A DNA stretch of 64,000 nucleotides, from NCBI GenBank assembly GCA_020975725.1, contig QXJR01000019.1, forward strand, positions 248,001 through 312,000. Reading direction: 5' to 3'. The number at the start of each line of letters is the position of its first letter. Positions within the stretch are counted from its first letter, which is position 1. Both the position numbers and the translations under genes were made by a program. This DNA is from Picocystis sp. L7 (Eukaryota > Chlorophyta > Picocystophyceae > Picocystales > Picocystaceae). This document shows positions 51,593-60,518 of the stretch, in pieces. The notes below the pieces were generated by a model that saw only the letters and a list, made by a program, of their open reading frames with translations, had not been told where the DNA came from and made no database searches.

Positions 51593-52816
51593 ATGCTGAG
51601 GCGGTGCACGTGGGCGAGCCTTCAGATACCTTCAGGTGGAGCCGCACTACGTGGCAAAGGCGTACCAATTCCTTCGAAACCAATGTCGATGGTGGCGAAA
51701 CGCGAGGACGACGCCTGTCCCATATCCGTCGCGCCGATGATGGAAGTCACCACGCGTCCCTTCCGCCGCATGATGCGCCTGTTGACCAAGAGGACCTGGC
51801 TGTACACCGAGATGATCGTGGCCGGCTCCGCGCTCCACGCTGGAGACCAGCTGTTGCCTTTCGACGCCGAAGAGCATCCCATCACGGTGCAGCTCGGCGG
51901 TTCGGATCCGGAAGCGTTGGCCCAAGCGGCCGTGCTGTGCGAGAAGCAAGGATACGACGCCATCAACCTCAACTGCGGGTGTCCCAGCGAACGTGTGAGT
52001 GCCGGCTGCTTCGGCGCGTCGCTGATGAGGCGACCAGACCACGTCGCGGAAATATGCAGACGCATGATCGAATCCGTCGACATTCCCGTGGCGGTCAAGT
52101 GCAGGATTGGCGTGGACGACCTGGACTCGTACGAGCACTTGTGCGAATTCGTTTCCACGGTCTCTGCCAGCGGGGTCAAGCACTTCGCCATACACGCGCG
52201 TAAAGCCCTGCTCAATGGCATTGGAACCAAGGCCAACCGCAGCATACCCCCGCTTCGTTACGATGTGGTGTACCGGTTGTGCGAGGACTTCCCGCACTTG
52301 AAATTCAGCATCAATGGAGGAATCACTACGCTGGAAGATGCCCAAGAGCACCTGAACACTTCCAAGCTGTGCGGGGTCATGATTGGACGGGCGGCCTACA
52401 AGGATCCATGGCAGTTCCATCGAGCGGACGAGATGTTTTTCGGGGAAGCCACACAGGAAGGGATCACCAGGCGCACCATAGCAGAGCGGTACTTGGTCTA
52501 TGCGGACGAGGAGATTCAAGCACGTATACATCAGTTGGGGGAGAGGCTGACACTCCCCAAAATAAACTCCAACATCGCGGAGCTGTTGAAGCCTCTGTTC
52601 TGGCTTTACGCGGGCGTGGCCGGGGCGAAGCGATTGCGCATCAAGGCGTGCGACGAGCACCTGTTGTTCCGCAAGAGCATGAAGGAGCGTTGGCCGAATG
52701 TCGACCTGAGTGCCATCAGAGTATCTCCTCTGGTTCACGAGGCATTGGATTTGGTGGACATGTACGCTGCACATTCTCCCAGGGGTGTGTCGGACACTTT
52801 CCAGGCGGAAGAGTGA
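51593..52816 (+). CDS. tRNA-dihydrouridine synthase, DusA-like
   Basis: 407 residues from the Met at 51593 (MLRRCTWASLQIPSGGAALR, a likely organelle presequence). The catalytic barrel starts ISVAPMMEVTTRPFRRMMRL, the Dus FMN-binding start. TVQLGGSDPEALAQAA is the Q-x-G-G/S motif, and NLNCGCPSERVSAGCFGASLM contains the catalytic cysteine. CRIGVDDLDSYEHL and FAIHARKALLNGIGTKANR give the H-A-R-x-A-x-L-x-G motif specific to DusA, and SINGGITTL and MIGRAAYKDPW are phosphate-binding loops of FMN. The enzyme reduces uridines 20/20a in tRNA D-loops using NADPH. The DusA class is bacterial-like, so an organellar role is likely. Confidence 0.94.
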   Translation: MLRRCTWASLQIPSGGAALRGKGVPIPSKPMSMVAKREDDACPISVAPMMEVTTRPFRRMMRLLTKRTWLYTEMIVAGSALHAGDQLLPFDAEEHPITVQLGGSDPEALAQAAVLCEKQGYDAINLNCGCPSERVSAGCFGASLMRRPDHVAEICRRMIESVDIPVAVKCRIGVDDLDSYEHLCEFVSTVSASGVKHFAIHARKALLNGIGTKANRSIPPLRYDVVYRLCEDFPHLKFSINGGITTLEDAQEHLNTSKLCGVMIGRAAYKDPWQFHRADEMFFGEATQEGITRRTIAERYLVYADEEIQARIHQLGERLTLPKINSNIAELLKPLFWLYAGVAGAKRLRIKACDEHLLFRKSMKERWPNVDLSAIRVSPLVHEALDLVDMYAAHSPRGVSDTFQAEE

Positions 52817-53203
52817 CGTCTCCACCTGCATCAATGTAGGCCATCTGTTCCATCTCTCCCTTGGTGCTCTCCATCAACACCTTGCAGCACATATGGTGAG
52901 GTCGGAGTGGCAGGGGAAGCTTCCCTGGGTCCCTTTCCTTCCTGATCCCCCTCCGGGGCCATCCCCACCCCTTCCGAGATCTCGATCCTTTACCCCCCTT
53001 CCCATCGAGATCTCCTTGAAGATCTCGATCCTTTACCCCCCTTGTCATCGAGATCTTCGGGAAGATCTCGATGGCAAGGGAGGGCCTCGTACGGACCCCC
53101 AGCCGAGACCGTGTTTGTGAGAGAGGCAGAGAGGGAGAGAGCACTGGATGGGGTGAGAGGGATTGAGGGGGAGAGAGAGAGGGAGAGAGAAGGAACGAGC
53201 ACG
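52817..53203 (+). promoter_or_regulatory. 5' region of the flavodiiron gene with a 43-bp tandem repeat and GA tract
   Basis: GATCTCGATC occurs at 52978 and 53021 and its variant GATCTCGATG at 53064, exactly 43 bp apart. CATCGAGATCT at 53003 and 53046 shows the same 43-bp step in reverse orientation. This makes five palindromic half-sites 125-230 bp before the ATG. A GA-rich tract follows at 53118-53192, probably in the 5' UTR. Confidence 0.55.
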
Positions 53204-55003
53204 ATGATGCGCGCGATCCATGCCGCTCCACACGTGCGATCCTGTCGCGCCAAAGCCGCCTCTGCGACCTCCCCGCAGCTCTCGAGGGTGGAAGAATGGA
53301 CGGGTGGGAAACGGCTGCAGACGCAGGTGGCGGAAGTGGCGCCAGGCGTCACCACCATCCGTTCGTTGGACTGGGACCGCGATCGTTTCGACATCGAGTT
53401 TGGGCTGCAGAACGGGACCACGTACAACAGCTACGTCGTGCGTGGAGGGGATAAAGTGGCCTTGGTGGACGTCAGCCACGAGAAGTTCCGAGACCTGTAC
53501 TTCGAAGCCCTGCACGGCGTGATTGATCCCAAGGACATCGACTACGTCGTCGTCAACCACACCGAACCGGACCACAGCGGACTCGTCAAGGACTTGGTGG
53601 AGATGAATCCAGACGTCACGGTCGTGGGTAGCAAAGTGGCCATCATGTTCCTGAAAGAACTCATCAACAAGCCATTCAACAACACCGTCGTCAAAGGAGG
53701 TGACGAACTGGACTTGGGTGGGGAACACAAGCTGGAGTTTGTCATGGCCCCGAACTTGCATTGGCCCGATACCATCCTCACCTTCGACCACAAGAACAAC
53801 TTGCTGTACACGTGCGACGTGTTTGGCATGCACTACTGCAGCGACAAGGTCTACGACGAAGAACTGAACGAGCTCCTCCCGCACTACCGGTTCTACTACG
53901 ACTGCCTGATGGGGCCAAATGCCAAGAGCGTGCTGACGGCCCTTAAAAGGATCCGTGATCTTCCCTATACCACCATCTGCAACGGCCATGGGCCGCTACT
54001 GAGGTACAACGTGGCAGATCTGGTGGATCGCTACCAGAAGTGGAGCGAAAGCATCGGAAAGGCAGGAGCAAGTGTAGCAGTTCTCTACGCCAGCGACTAC
54101 GGGTACAGCGACCGCCTGAGCCAAATCTTGGCCAAGGGTATCGCAAAGACTGGTGTGGCGGTGGAAATGGTGGACTTGAATACGATCGATGCTCAAGAGC
54201 TGGCCGAGGTCATCCCAAGATCGACGGGGGTGGCCATTCTTGCCCCTCCGCAAACAGGCCCTGCACACGACATGTTCGGTGTGGTTCTCAGTTCTGTGAA
54301 GAGCAAGCAGACCTTCTTGATTGCGGAGAGTTACGGGGGAGATGACGAACCTGTAGACTCGCTTTTCCGATCCATGGTCGATTTGGGGTTGAAACCAGCC
54401 ACAGAAGCTTTGCGCGTGAAGGATACCCCAAATGAAGGGCTGTATCAATTGTTCGAGGAGGTGGGAACAGACATGGGGCAGACAATCACGAAGAAAGATT
54501 CGGTCCAGAAGATGAAGACCAGCATGTCACCTGAAGTGGCCAAGGCCCTCGGTCGCATTTCTAGTGGGCTCTATGTGGTTACAGCTGCCCACGAGAACGT
54601 GAGATCGGCTATGATTGCTAGTTGGGTTAGTCAAGCAAGTTTCGAGCCCCTGGGTATTTCCATTGCGGTTGCCAAAGATAGGGCCATCGAATCGTTCATG
54701 CAAGTGGGTGATAGCTTTGTGTTGAATTGCTTAGAGGAAGGGAAGTTTGCCCCCATCATGAAACACTTTCTGAAAAGGTTTCCTGCTGGAGCTGATCGTT
54801 TCGAAGGAGTGAACTGGGTTCCCGCGTCAAACGGGCAGACTCCAATTTTGACAGACGCTGTTGCCTTCATGGAGTGCAAAGTGGTTTCAAGAATGGAAGT
54901 TCCTGATCATTGGATTGTGTACGCAGAGGTGTTCGATGGGAGTGTTTCTAAGCCTGAAAGCAGAACAGCCGCACACCACCGTAAGGTTGCAAGTTACTAC
55001 TAA
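53204..55003 (+). CDS. chloroplast flavodiiron protein, FLVB (Flv3)-like
   Basis: 599 residues from the Met at 53204, after a short basic presequence. Three domains follow. The metallo-beta-lactamase-like diiron domain has ligands H119, E121, D123 (in NHTEPDHSG), H186 (LHWPDT), D205 (CDVFG) and H262 (NGHGP), all canonical. The flavodoxin domain begins VAVLYASDYGYSDRLSQ. A C-terminal flavin-reductase domain begins about residue 440 (RISSGLYVVTAAHENVRSAM). In known oxygenic flavodiiron pairs the canonical ligand set marks the B-type (Flv3/FLVB) subunit, whereas A-type subunits have replaced ligands. The protein, with its A partner (not in this window), reduces O2 to water downstream of photosystem I. 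Confidence 0.93.
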   Translation: MMRAIHAAPHVRSCRAKAASATSPQLSRVEEWTGGKRLQTQVAEVAPGVTTIRSLDWDRDRFDIEFGLQNGTTYNSYVVRGGDKVALVDVSHEKFRDLYFEALHGVIDPKDIDYVVVNHTEPDHSGLVKDLVEMNPDVTVVGSKVAIMFLKELINKPFNNTVVKGGDELDLGGEHKLEFVMAPNLHWPDTILTFDHKNNLLYTCDVFGMHYCSDKVYDEELNELLPHYRFYYDCLMGPNAKSVLTALKRIRDLPYTTICNGHGPLLRYNVADLVDRYQKWSESIGKAGASVAVLYASDYGYSDRLSQILAKGIAKTGVAVEMVDLNTIDAQELAEVIPRSTGVAILAPPQTGPAHDMFGVVLSSVKSKQTFLIAESYGGDDEPVDSLFRSMVDLGLKPATEALRVKDTPNEGLYQLFEEVGTDMGQTITKKDSVQKMKTSMSPEVAKALGRISSGLYVVTAAHENVRSAMIASWVSQASFEPLGISIAVAKDRAIESFMQVGDSFVLNCLEEGKFAPIMKHFLKRFPAGADRFEGVNWVPASNGQTPILTDAVAFMECKVVSRMEVPDHWIVYAEVFDGSVSKPESRTAAHHRKVASYY

Positions 55004-55203
55004 ATTACAGGTTAACTATCTGTGCTATATCCGGAACAGCTTTGGAGGCTCGCCGGAAACAACACAGAGCCACGCTGATCTTCTTGTGCTTGAAAGTCAG
55101 AAAAGTTCGCGCTTTCGAGCCCTCAGTTTACGAATAGCGATTGGCCATCCAATGATTCAGCGGAGCTTTGAAACCGAACGAGTACTTGTAAGGTTACAGT
55201 TTT

Positions 55204-56226
55204 TTATACATTCATTCCCATCCATTCTACAAAGTCGGTGATTTTAGACATGTGCTCCAGTTCTCCGATCTTGCTGCGACCAGGGATGGCCCATGCACAG
55301 GACTCCTCGATCTTAAGCATGTTCTTGCCTTTTGCAACACGGAACCACCCACCCTCGCCCCAGTAGGAGCCCCAGCTGTTTCGGACAATCCAATACTTTT
55401 CGTTGTCCTCAGTTACACCCCATCCAGCCACGGAGATGATGTGGTCGATGGTGAAGGGACCTTTCACATCGAGAACGCCGCCAGTGTAAGTTTCCAGTGG
55501 TTCGGAGTCTACTCCACAGGCTATGGGACCATTGGCTGCAATTTCTTGCATCATGTCTGCCTCACCTTTCACTTCCCCATACTCTTCCACGAAATGAACA
55601 GGGTAGTCCACGACCGGAATACAACGATCTGCAGCTCCCACGGGTGGGTTGCAGTTCCTGCAAATGTTGAGCTTGTAACAGAAGTCATCCATAGCTTTGT
55701 ACTGCTGGCATGTATCTTCAGGGATGCCGTGCTTGTGGCCAAAATGGTACACGCCCAGGGGGTCGCCTCCGTAGCAGCTCCCCGCAGTGTGGGTCCCGCA
55801 GTTCAGGATGACCTGCACACTGAGGTCTACATCCGGCCAGGCATTCTTCCTCTGGATCTTGATGCGGTCTCCGAGTGAACTCAGGGCACCATGTGCCCAG
55901 CAGGATCCGCAGTATACAGGAATGTGCTGGTTCAAGTTCTTCGTGCAATAGTTGACCCCGTCGACGTTCCTCCAGTCGAGTTGCTCGGGTATCTCTGTGA
56001 ATTGGAGCGTTGTCTTCTTACCTTCTCCCACTACTTCGCGCGGGAATCCCTCCATACGCTTGTATCCATTGATGGTAGACTTCCTCAAGACCGGTGCTTC
56101 GTGATTCGCCTCCACGGATGTGGCCAACCCCTCGGCTGTGGACTGGACAGACTTGACGGCCACCGCGGAGGCCGACGCGGCCAGTGCGGCCAGCACGAAG
56201 GATCTCACGGTCCACTTGCTTTCCAT
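55204..56226 (-). CDS. cathepsin X/Z-like papain-family cysteine peptidase
   Basis: 340 residues. A signal peptide is clear: MESKWTVRSFVLAALAASAS then AVAVKS. A short propeptide leads to EIPEQLDWRNVDGVNYCTKN. The HIP insertion that typifies cathepsin X is present (NQHIPVYCGSCWAHG). The catalytic triad residues are C109, H262 (DHIISVAGWG) and N283 (RNSWGSYWG), with the oxyanion Gln replaced locally by the VYCG start. Further cathepsin-X blocks are RKNAWPDVDLSVQVILNCG, HKHGIPEDTCQQY and IAANGPIACGVDSEPLETYT. Cathepsin X is a lysosomal/vacuolar carboxypeptidase. It is convergent with the flavodiiron gene (200-bp gap). Confidence 0.95.
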   Translation of the reverse strand: MESKWTVRSFVLAALAASASAVAVKSVQSTAEGLATSVEANHEAPVLRKSTINGYKRMEGFPREVVGEGKKTTLQFTEIPEQLDWRNVDGVNYCTKNLNQHIPVYCGSCWAHGALSSLGDRIKIQRKNAWPDVDLSVQVILNCGTHTAGSCYGGDPLGVYHFGHKHGIPEDTCQQYKAMDDFCYKLNICRNCNPPVGAADRCIPVVDYPVHFVEEYGEVKGEADMMQEIAANGPIACGVDSEPLETYTGGVLDVKGPFTIDHIISVAGWGVTEDNEKYWIVRNSWGSYWGEGGWFRVAKGKNMLKIEESCAWAIPGRSKIGELEHMSKITDFVEWMGMNV

Positions 56227-56871
56227 GTCTCCCGTCGACGCTTTCCAAAGCAGTCCGAGCGCGGAAGGAGGTGTCGTACACGCGCGCTAATCGGTGCCAG
56301 AAATCTTCGCAATGCGCCTCGAACGCCTGGGACGGACCCGAGGGCTTCCTCCTGGTTCGAAAATCCAGGCTTGAGGATTTTCCAACTCGATTATTCGGAC
56401 GGAAGAAGGACCATTCGTAGGCTTTTGCTGGGGGTGTCCGGGAATGGGAATGCGGACGATGAGGAATTCTTCGTTGGGTTTGTTTTGCACTCGCCTCCGC
56501 GATCGGACCGGGGGAGGAAGCCGGGTTCGTCTCGGTTCAGACCCGAAGAGCTTCCGGGTCGAAAGGGGATGCTTGAAAGGAACGACCCGGTACATCTCCG
56601 GGTTCCCTCCATGGGGGACTTCGGGGGTGGCGTGTGTCCCATCGACGGTCCAGATCCACCACTCGGGGCACGTGGGTCTCGATCGGACGGTCCTCGAGAC
56701 GGGCCCCGGATCCGGGTGCCCGTTCTGGACCACCAAATGGCGGGAAAGGTGCTGACGTGGCTGGCACCCGTAAGCCGGCGGGGCACCCCGCCTTGCCGAA
56801 GGGTTCGTGAGGGGGCGTGGTTCGAATCAAGGAGGAGTTGAGGGTGACAGAGGTGCTCCTTGGGATGGAAT
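56227..56871. other. intergenic, no gene recognised
   Basis: About 645 bp between the cathepsin start and the NVL stop, both minus-strand genes. It is GC-rich. Frames run through on both strands without motifs. A GGTTCGAATCA sequence near 56818 resembles a Pol III B box, but no tRNA fold fits around it. Confidence 0.4.
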
Positions 56872-59109
56872 TTATTTGATGTGCGTGCCAGTCCCAAGAT
56901 CCAAAGCTGGTGCATCCTCAGAATCGTTGATGATGTGCCCGCGAGAGCGACGAAGCTGGAGACGGAGCTCCTCGTAACGTCTGGCATCCGAACGCGACAC
57001 ACTAGGCTGGACATGTGCCAAAGCAGATTCGATGTGACGCTGGCCCACCTTTGGTGCCACACCGCCGGGAAATCCGCAAGCCTCCTTCAAAGCAGCCACG
57101 GCAGCTTCACGCACAAACGCAACCACATCCGCACCACTGTAACCGCTGCAACGTGATGATGCCATTACTTGCATCATGTAGTCCAGCACCCCGTCCTCCA
57201 AGGGAAGCTTGAGGGTCGCAGTCTGCAGTATGGACTGTCTCCCTACTGGATTCGGAAGAGGCACATAGAGCAGTCGATCCAGACGGCCCGGGCGAAGCAA
57301 CGCAGGATCGATGATGTCAGGCCGGTTGGTTGCTGCGATCACGTATACACCAGTACGAGGGTCCAGGCCATCCATATCAGTAAGCAGCTGATTCACTATC
57401 CTTTCGGCCGAAGCATTGGTCGAGTCCCCACCGCGCCTTGGCGCCATGGCATCCATCTCGTCAAAAAACAAAACACAGGGAGAAGCTGCACGCGCCCGGG
57501 CAAAAAGCTGACGCACTGCCCTTTCGCTCTCGCCGACATACTTGTTGAGCAGTTCTGGTCCCTTGATGGATATGAAGTTTGCCCCGCTTTCGTTGGCAGC
57601 AGCTTTGGCCACCAGCGTTTTCCCGCAGCCAGGAGGTCCATACAGAAGCACCCCACAGGCCGCCCTCAACCCCATCGCTTCGTACTTTTCGGGGTATTGG
57701 ATGGGCTCCGTCACAGAGAACCGCAGCTCCTCCCTGACCTCTGAGAGAGCACCCACATCGGCCCACGTCACATCCGGAACGGTGGCGAACCCTTCACGTT
57801 GAAGAGAAGGTTGGACCCGTTTCAGAGCCGCCTCGAAGTCAAGCATGGTGATGGCTAAGCCTTCCAGTTCCGAAGGTCCCAAAGGCGGTCGCACTGTCTT
57901 TCCCTCCTGAAACAGCCTGGTTGAGACAGTGTTCTTTGCAATATGGTGCAGTGCTGGTGTGGATCCGTTGGCGTCCGCTATTTCCGCGGGGCTACCCGGC
58001 CCATCAAGTTGCATTCTTTCTTCACCTTCTTCCTTGGAATTCGGTGCCTGGCTCAAAGAATCAAACACCCTCTTCACGGCTAGGGCGGCGGCTTCTTTGG
58101 TCAACGCTGCCAGGTCGGCTCCCACGTATCCAGGGGTCCGTTTGGCCAGTGCATGAAAATCGAAGTCACCTTCTAGGCGGAGGCGTGAGGACAGCACCTT
58201 GAGGATGCTGGTTCGAGCCAATTCGTTGGGAATTCCTAGGGCCAGCTCACGGTCGAATCGACCTGCCCGTCTTAAAGCTGGATCCAGCGAATCGGGTCGG
58301 TTGGTAGCACCGATGACCACCACGTGTCGTGGACGTTTCGTGGCCTTCTTCGTTGCTCTGTCTGGATCTCCATCTTCTCCTTCGATTTCCTTGGCGACTT
58401 CTTCACCCACGTCCACGCTTTTGTCGTCTTCCTTGTGACCATCGTTGGCCAGGTCGTCCATGCATGTGAGCAGCTGGGCGACGATGCGACGTTCCATCTC
58501 TCTTTGTGCGGTCTCCCGTTTGGGCACGATGGCGTCGATTTCGTCCAAGAAGAGGATGGAAGGCGCCGCATTGGCTGCATCCTGGAACAGACGTCTGAGC
58601 TTGGCTTCGCTCTCCCCTGACATGCCGGAGACGATCTCTGTGGCGGCCACTTTGAAGAACGGCACGCCGCATTCGTTGGCGATGGCGTGTGCGAGTGCCG
58701 TCTTGCCGCAGCCTGGCGGTCCGTGGAGCAGCACTCCTCGTGGTGGCGCCACGCCCAGCCATTCGTACACCTCCGGATGCGCCAATGGGCACTCGATGAG
58801 CTCGGCGATGCTCGCCAGCACGTCTTCCACGCCGCCAAAGTCGTCGTAGGTGACGGTTCTGGGACTCTTGGCGTGTCCGGACGCCGTCGGCGCACGCGTG
58901 CGCTTGATCCTACGGGTCGCCGGCGTGCCGTAGACATCCAGCAGGCTGTCTTGGATCCTCGTGCGTTTCGTGCTGGCCTCCTCCTCGCGCGGAACGTCCG
59001 CCAGCGCTCGCGAGACGGCGTCTCGAAACGTCGTCGGCGGCAGCCTGGCGTACTCTCGGAACCGCTTCTGCAGGGCTTGCACGACCGCTTCGACGTCTTC
59101 TGTGTCCAT
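56872..59109 (-). CDS. NVL/RIX7-type double AAA ATPase
   Basis: 745 residues from the Met at 59109 (MDTEDVEAVVQALQKRFREY); the open frame runs upstream to 59475 but the extra part does not look conserved. The N-terminus has a small helical domain and basic patches (RIKRTRAP). D1: Walker A GPPGCGKT at 130-137, Walker B LFLDEID at about 186-192, GATNRPDSLDPALRRAGRFD. D2: Walker A at 491-498, ISIKGPELLNKYVGESERAV, LFFDEMDA, AATNRPDIIDPALLRPGRLD. The NVL hallmark ERRIVAQLLTCMDDL is present, but a roughly 40-residue acidic insert (GHKEDDKSVDVGEEVAKEIE...) separates it from the sensor-1 strand. RIX7/NVL removes factors from pre-60S ribosomes in the nucleolus. Confidence 0.93.
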   Translation of the reverse strand: MDTEDVEAVVQALQKRFREYARLPPTTFRDAVSRALADVPREEEASTKRTRIQDSLLDVYGTPATRRIKRTRAPTASGHAKSPRTVTYDDFGGVEDVLASIAELIECPLAHPEVYEWLGVAPPRGVLLHGPPGCGKTALAHAIANECGVPFFKVAATEIVSGMSGESEAKLRRLFQDAANAAPSILFLDEIDAIVPKRETAQREMERRIVAQLLTCMDDLANDGHKEDDKSVDVGEEVAKEIEGEDGDPDRATKKATKRPRHVVVIGATNRPDSLDPALRRAGRFDRELALGIPNELARTSILKVLSSRLRLEGDFDFHALAKRTPGYVGADLAALTKEAAALAVKRVFDSLSQAPNSKEEGEERMQLDGPGSPAEIADANGSTPALHHIAKNTVSTRLFQEGKTVRPPLGPSELEGLAITMLDFEAALKRVQPSLQREGFATVPDVTWADVGALSEVREELRFSVTEPIQYPEKYEAMGLRAACGVLLYGPPGCGKTLVAKAAANESGANFISIKGPELLNKYVGESERAVRQLFARARAASPCVLFFDEMDAMAPRRGGDSTNASAERIVNQLLTDMDGLDPRTGVYVIAATNRPDIIDPALLRPGRLDRLLYVPLPNPVGRQSILQTATLKLPLEDGVLDYMMQVMASSRCSGYSGADVVAFVREAAVAALKEACGFPGGVAPKVGQRHIESALAHVQPSVSRSDARRYEELRLQLRRSRGHIINDSEDAPALDLGTGTHIK

Positions 59110-59618
59110 GTCTCCCGCACATTGCACCGCACGTGCCTCCAAGCTGTTTCCAGGCGATCGCACTCGCCCGCGGTTCCGTCCCATCCGCTTCCTTCCGCTT
59201 CGAACGCGACGATGGATGGAAATGCGTCGAAACCGTTCGTCGATGGCGTCTGTCCCCTGGAATGAACCCAGGAGTTCAGGCCTGGGAAAGGGGACCTCTT
59301 CCCCACCGACCGTGGGTTCGATCCCGGGGCGCGAAAGGGGAGACGAGACGGGCGAGTAAGGAAGGGTCCTCGGTTCAGAAGGGACGGGAGGGCGGGGGGA
59401 TTGCCAGGAGATCCTCCGAAACGTGTCCGACATCGCGATGGCCATGGCCGAGTTGGCAGGATCGACACCCACCACACGTCCGAGGTTGGAGCTGCGGGTC
59501 CGAGGGACGAGACGAATCCATGGCAGAAACCAAAACCACGAAGGGTGCAGCTAGTTGGATGCGTCGTGCCTTCCTTCCTGGACCATCGGACGCGTGCGTT
59601 TCGGAGCACAGACGACGG
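59110..59618. other. intergenic, no gene recognised
   Basis: About 510 bp between two minus-strand genes. The upstream open extension of NVL occupies part of it. No other signal was seen. Confidence 0.4.
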
Positions 59619-60518
59619 TCATGTCGCCAACGGGTGCTCGTACCAGTCTCTCGGCAAGCCAGCCGCTTGCCTGGCCTTGTGTTCGTAAGGTCCCTTGAGC
59701 ATGCCTTTCGCGTGCTGTTCCACCAATGCTCGCCATTCGGTCTTGGGATCGATCCCGTCTCGTTCGCACAGGAATTGGAACCAAACCACGCCCACGCGCA
59801 CGTGATCCTTCTCTTCTTCGGCGATCTGTCGGACCACTTCGGCGCTGCGGTTGTCGCCATAACCGACCAGCCGAGACGCCAATCGTGGCCCTGCGTCCAA
59901 ACCACGCGCCTCCTGCACCATAGGCACCACGGCCAAGCGCGCCAGGAGGTCGTCCTTGGTGGCCACGGCGCTCTCCCAAAGCCCGTCGTGCGCGTCCACG
60001 TCGCCATAGCCGCAGCCGAGCTCCTCCATCCGCAGCAAGCACCATCGCAGGTGTCGGCTCTCGTCGTCCGCCACGCGTGCAAAGTCCACGTAGAATTCCC
60101 ACGGCATGCCTTCGCCGGCGAAGCGAGCCACGGTGTCCCACGCCAGATCCACCGCGTTGAGCTCCACGTGCGCCAAGTTGTGCAGCACGTGCGCGTTCGG
60201 AGACAGAGGCGAGTCCGACGGCTTCGGCAGGGCACGCATCGGCAACAGGCGAGGTCGATCGGGACGCGAAGGACGTTCCACGTGCGTCCCACGGCCCAAT
60301 GGAAGCCTCTCGCCTTCGTCCTGCGCCTCCACGTCCCGCTCCAGCCGCGAAAACGCCGTGCGCGTGAGTGTGGCCTTCTCCAGCGGATCCGACGTGCGCA
60401 GCACCAAAGACGCCCATCCGGCGAGGCTGCTCGGCGCTTCCTTCCATGGCACACGTGGCGGAGGGGAGGTGCGCAACAGATCCCCTGCCCATCGAAAGCC
60501 GCTCGTGCGGTGCGCCAT
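59619..60518 (-). CDS. DUF455 ferritin-like protein
   Basis: 299 residues from the Met at 60518 (MAHRTSGFRWAGDLLRTSPP); the open frame extends upstream to 60623. The C-terminal two thirds are a ferritin-like four-helix bundle: HVLHNLAHVELNAVDLAWD (E-x-x-H-type helix), MPWEFYVDFARVADDESRHL (second E...ESRH), EELGCGYGDVDAHDGLWE, and VVRQIAEEEKDHVRVGVVWF (E-E-x-x-H). Those carboxylates and histidines could bind two irons. DUF455 proteins occur in bacteria and photosynthetic eukaryotes and have no settled function; a diiron oxidase or hydroxylase is inference. Confidence 0.85.
   Translation of the reverse strand: MAHRTSGFRWAGDLLRTSPPPRVPWKEAPSSLAGWASLVLRTSDPLEKATLTRTAFSRLERDVEAQDEGERLPLGRGTHVERPSRPDRPRLLPMRALPKPSDSPLSPNAHVLHNLAHVELNAVDLAWDTVARFAGEGMPWEFYVDFARVADDESRHLRWCLLRMEELGCGYGDVDAHDGLWESAVATKDDLLARLAVVPMVQEARGLDAGPRLASRLVGYGDNRSAEVVRQIAEEEKDHVRVGVVWFQFLCERDGIDPKTEWRALVEQHAKGMLKGPYEHKARQAAGLPRDWYEHPLAT

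Noticed and set aside
56760-56830. GGTTCGAATCA sequence resembling a Pol III B box
   Set aside because: No matching A box, anticodon arm or acceptor stem pairs around it.
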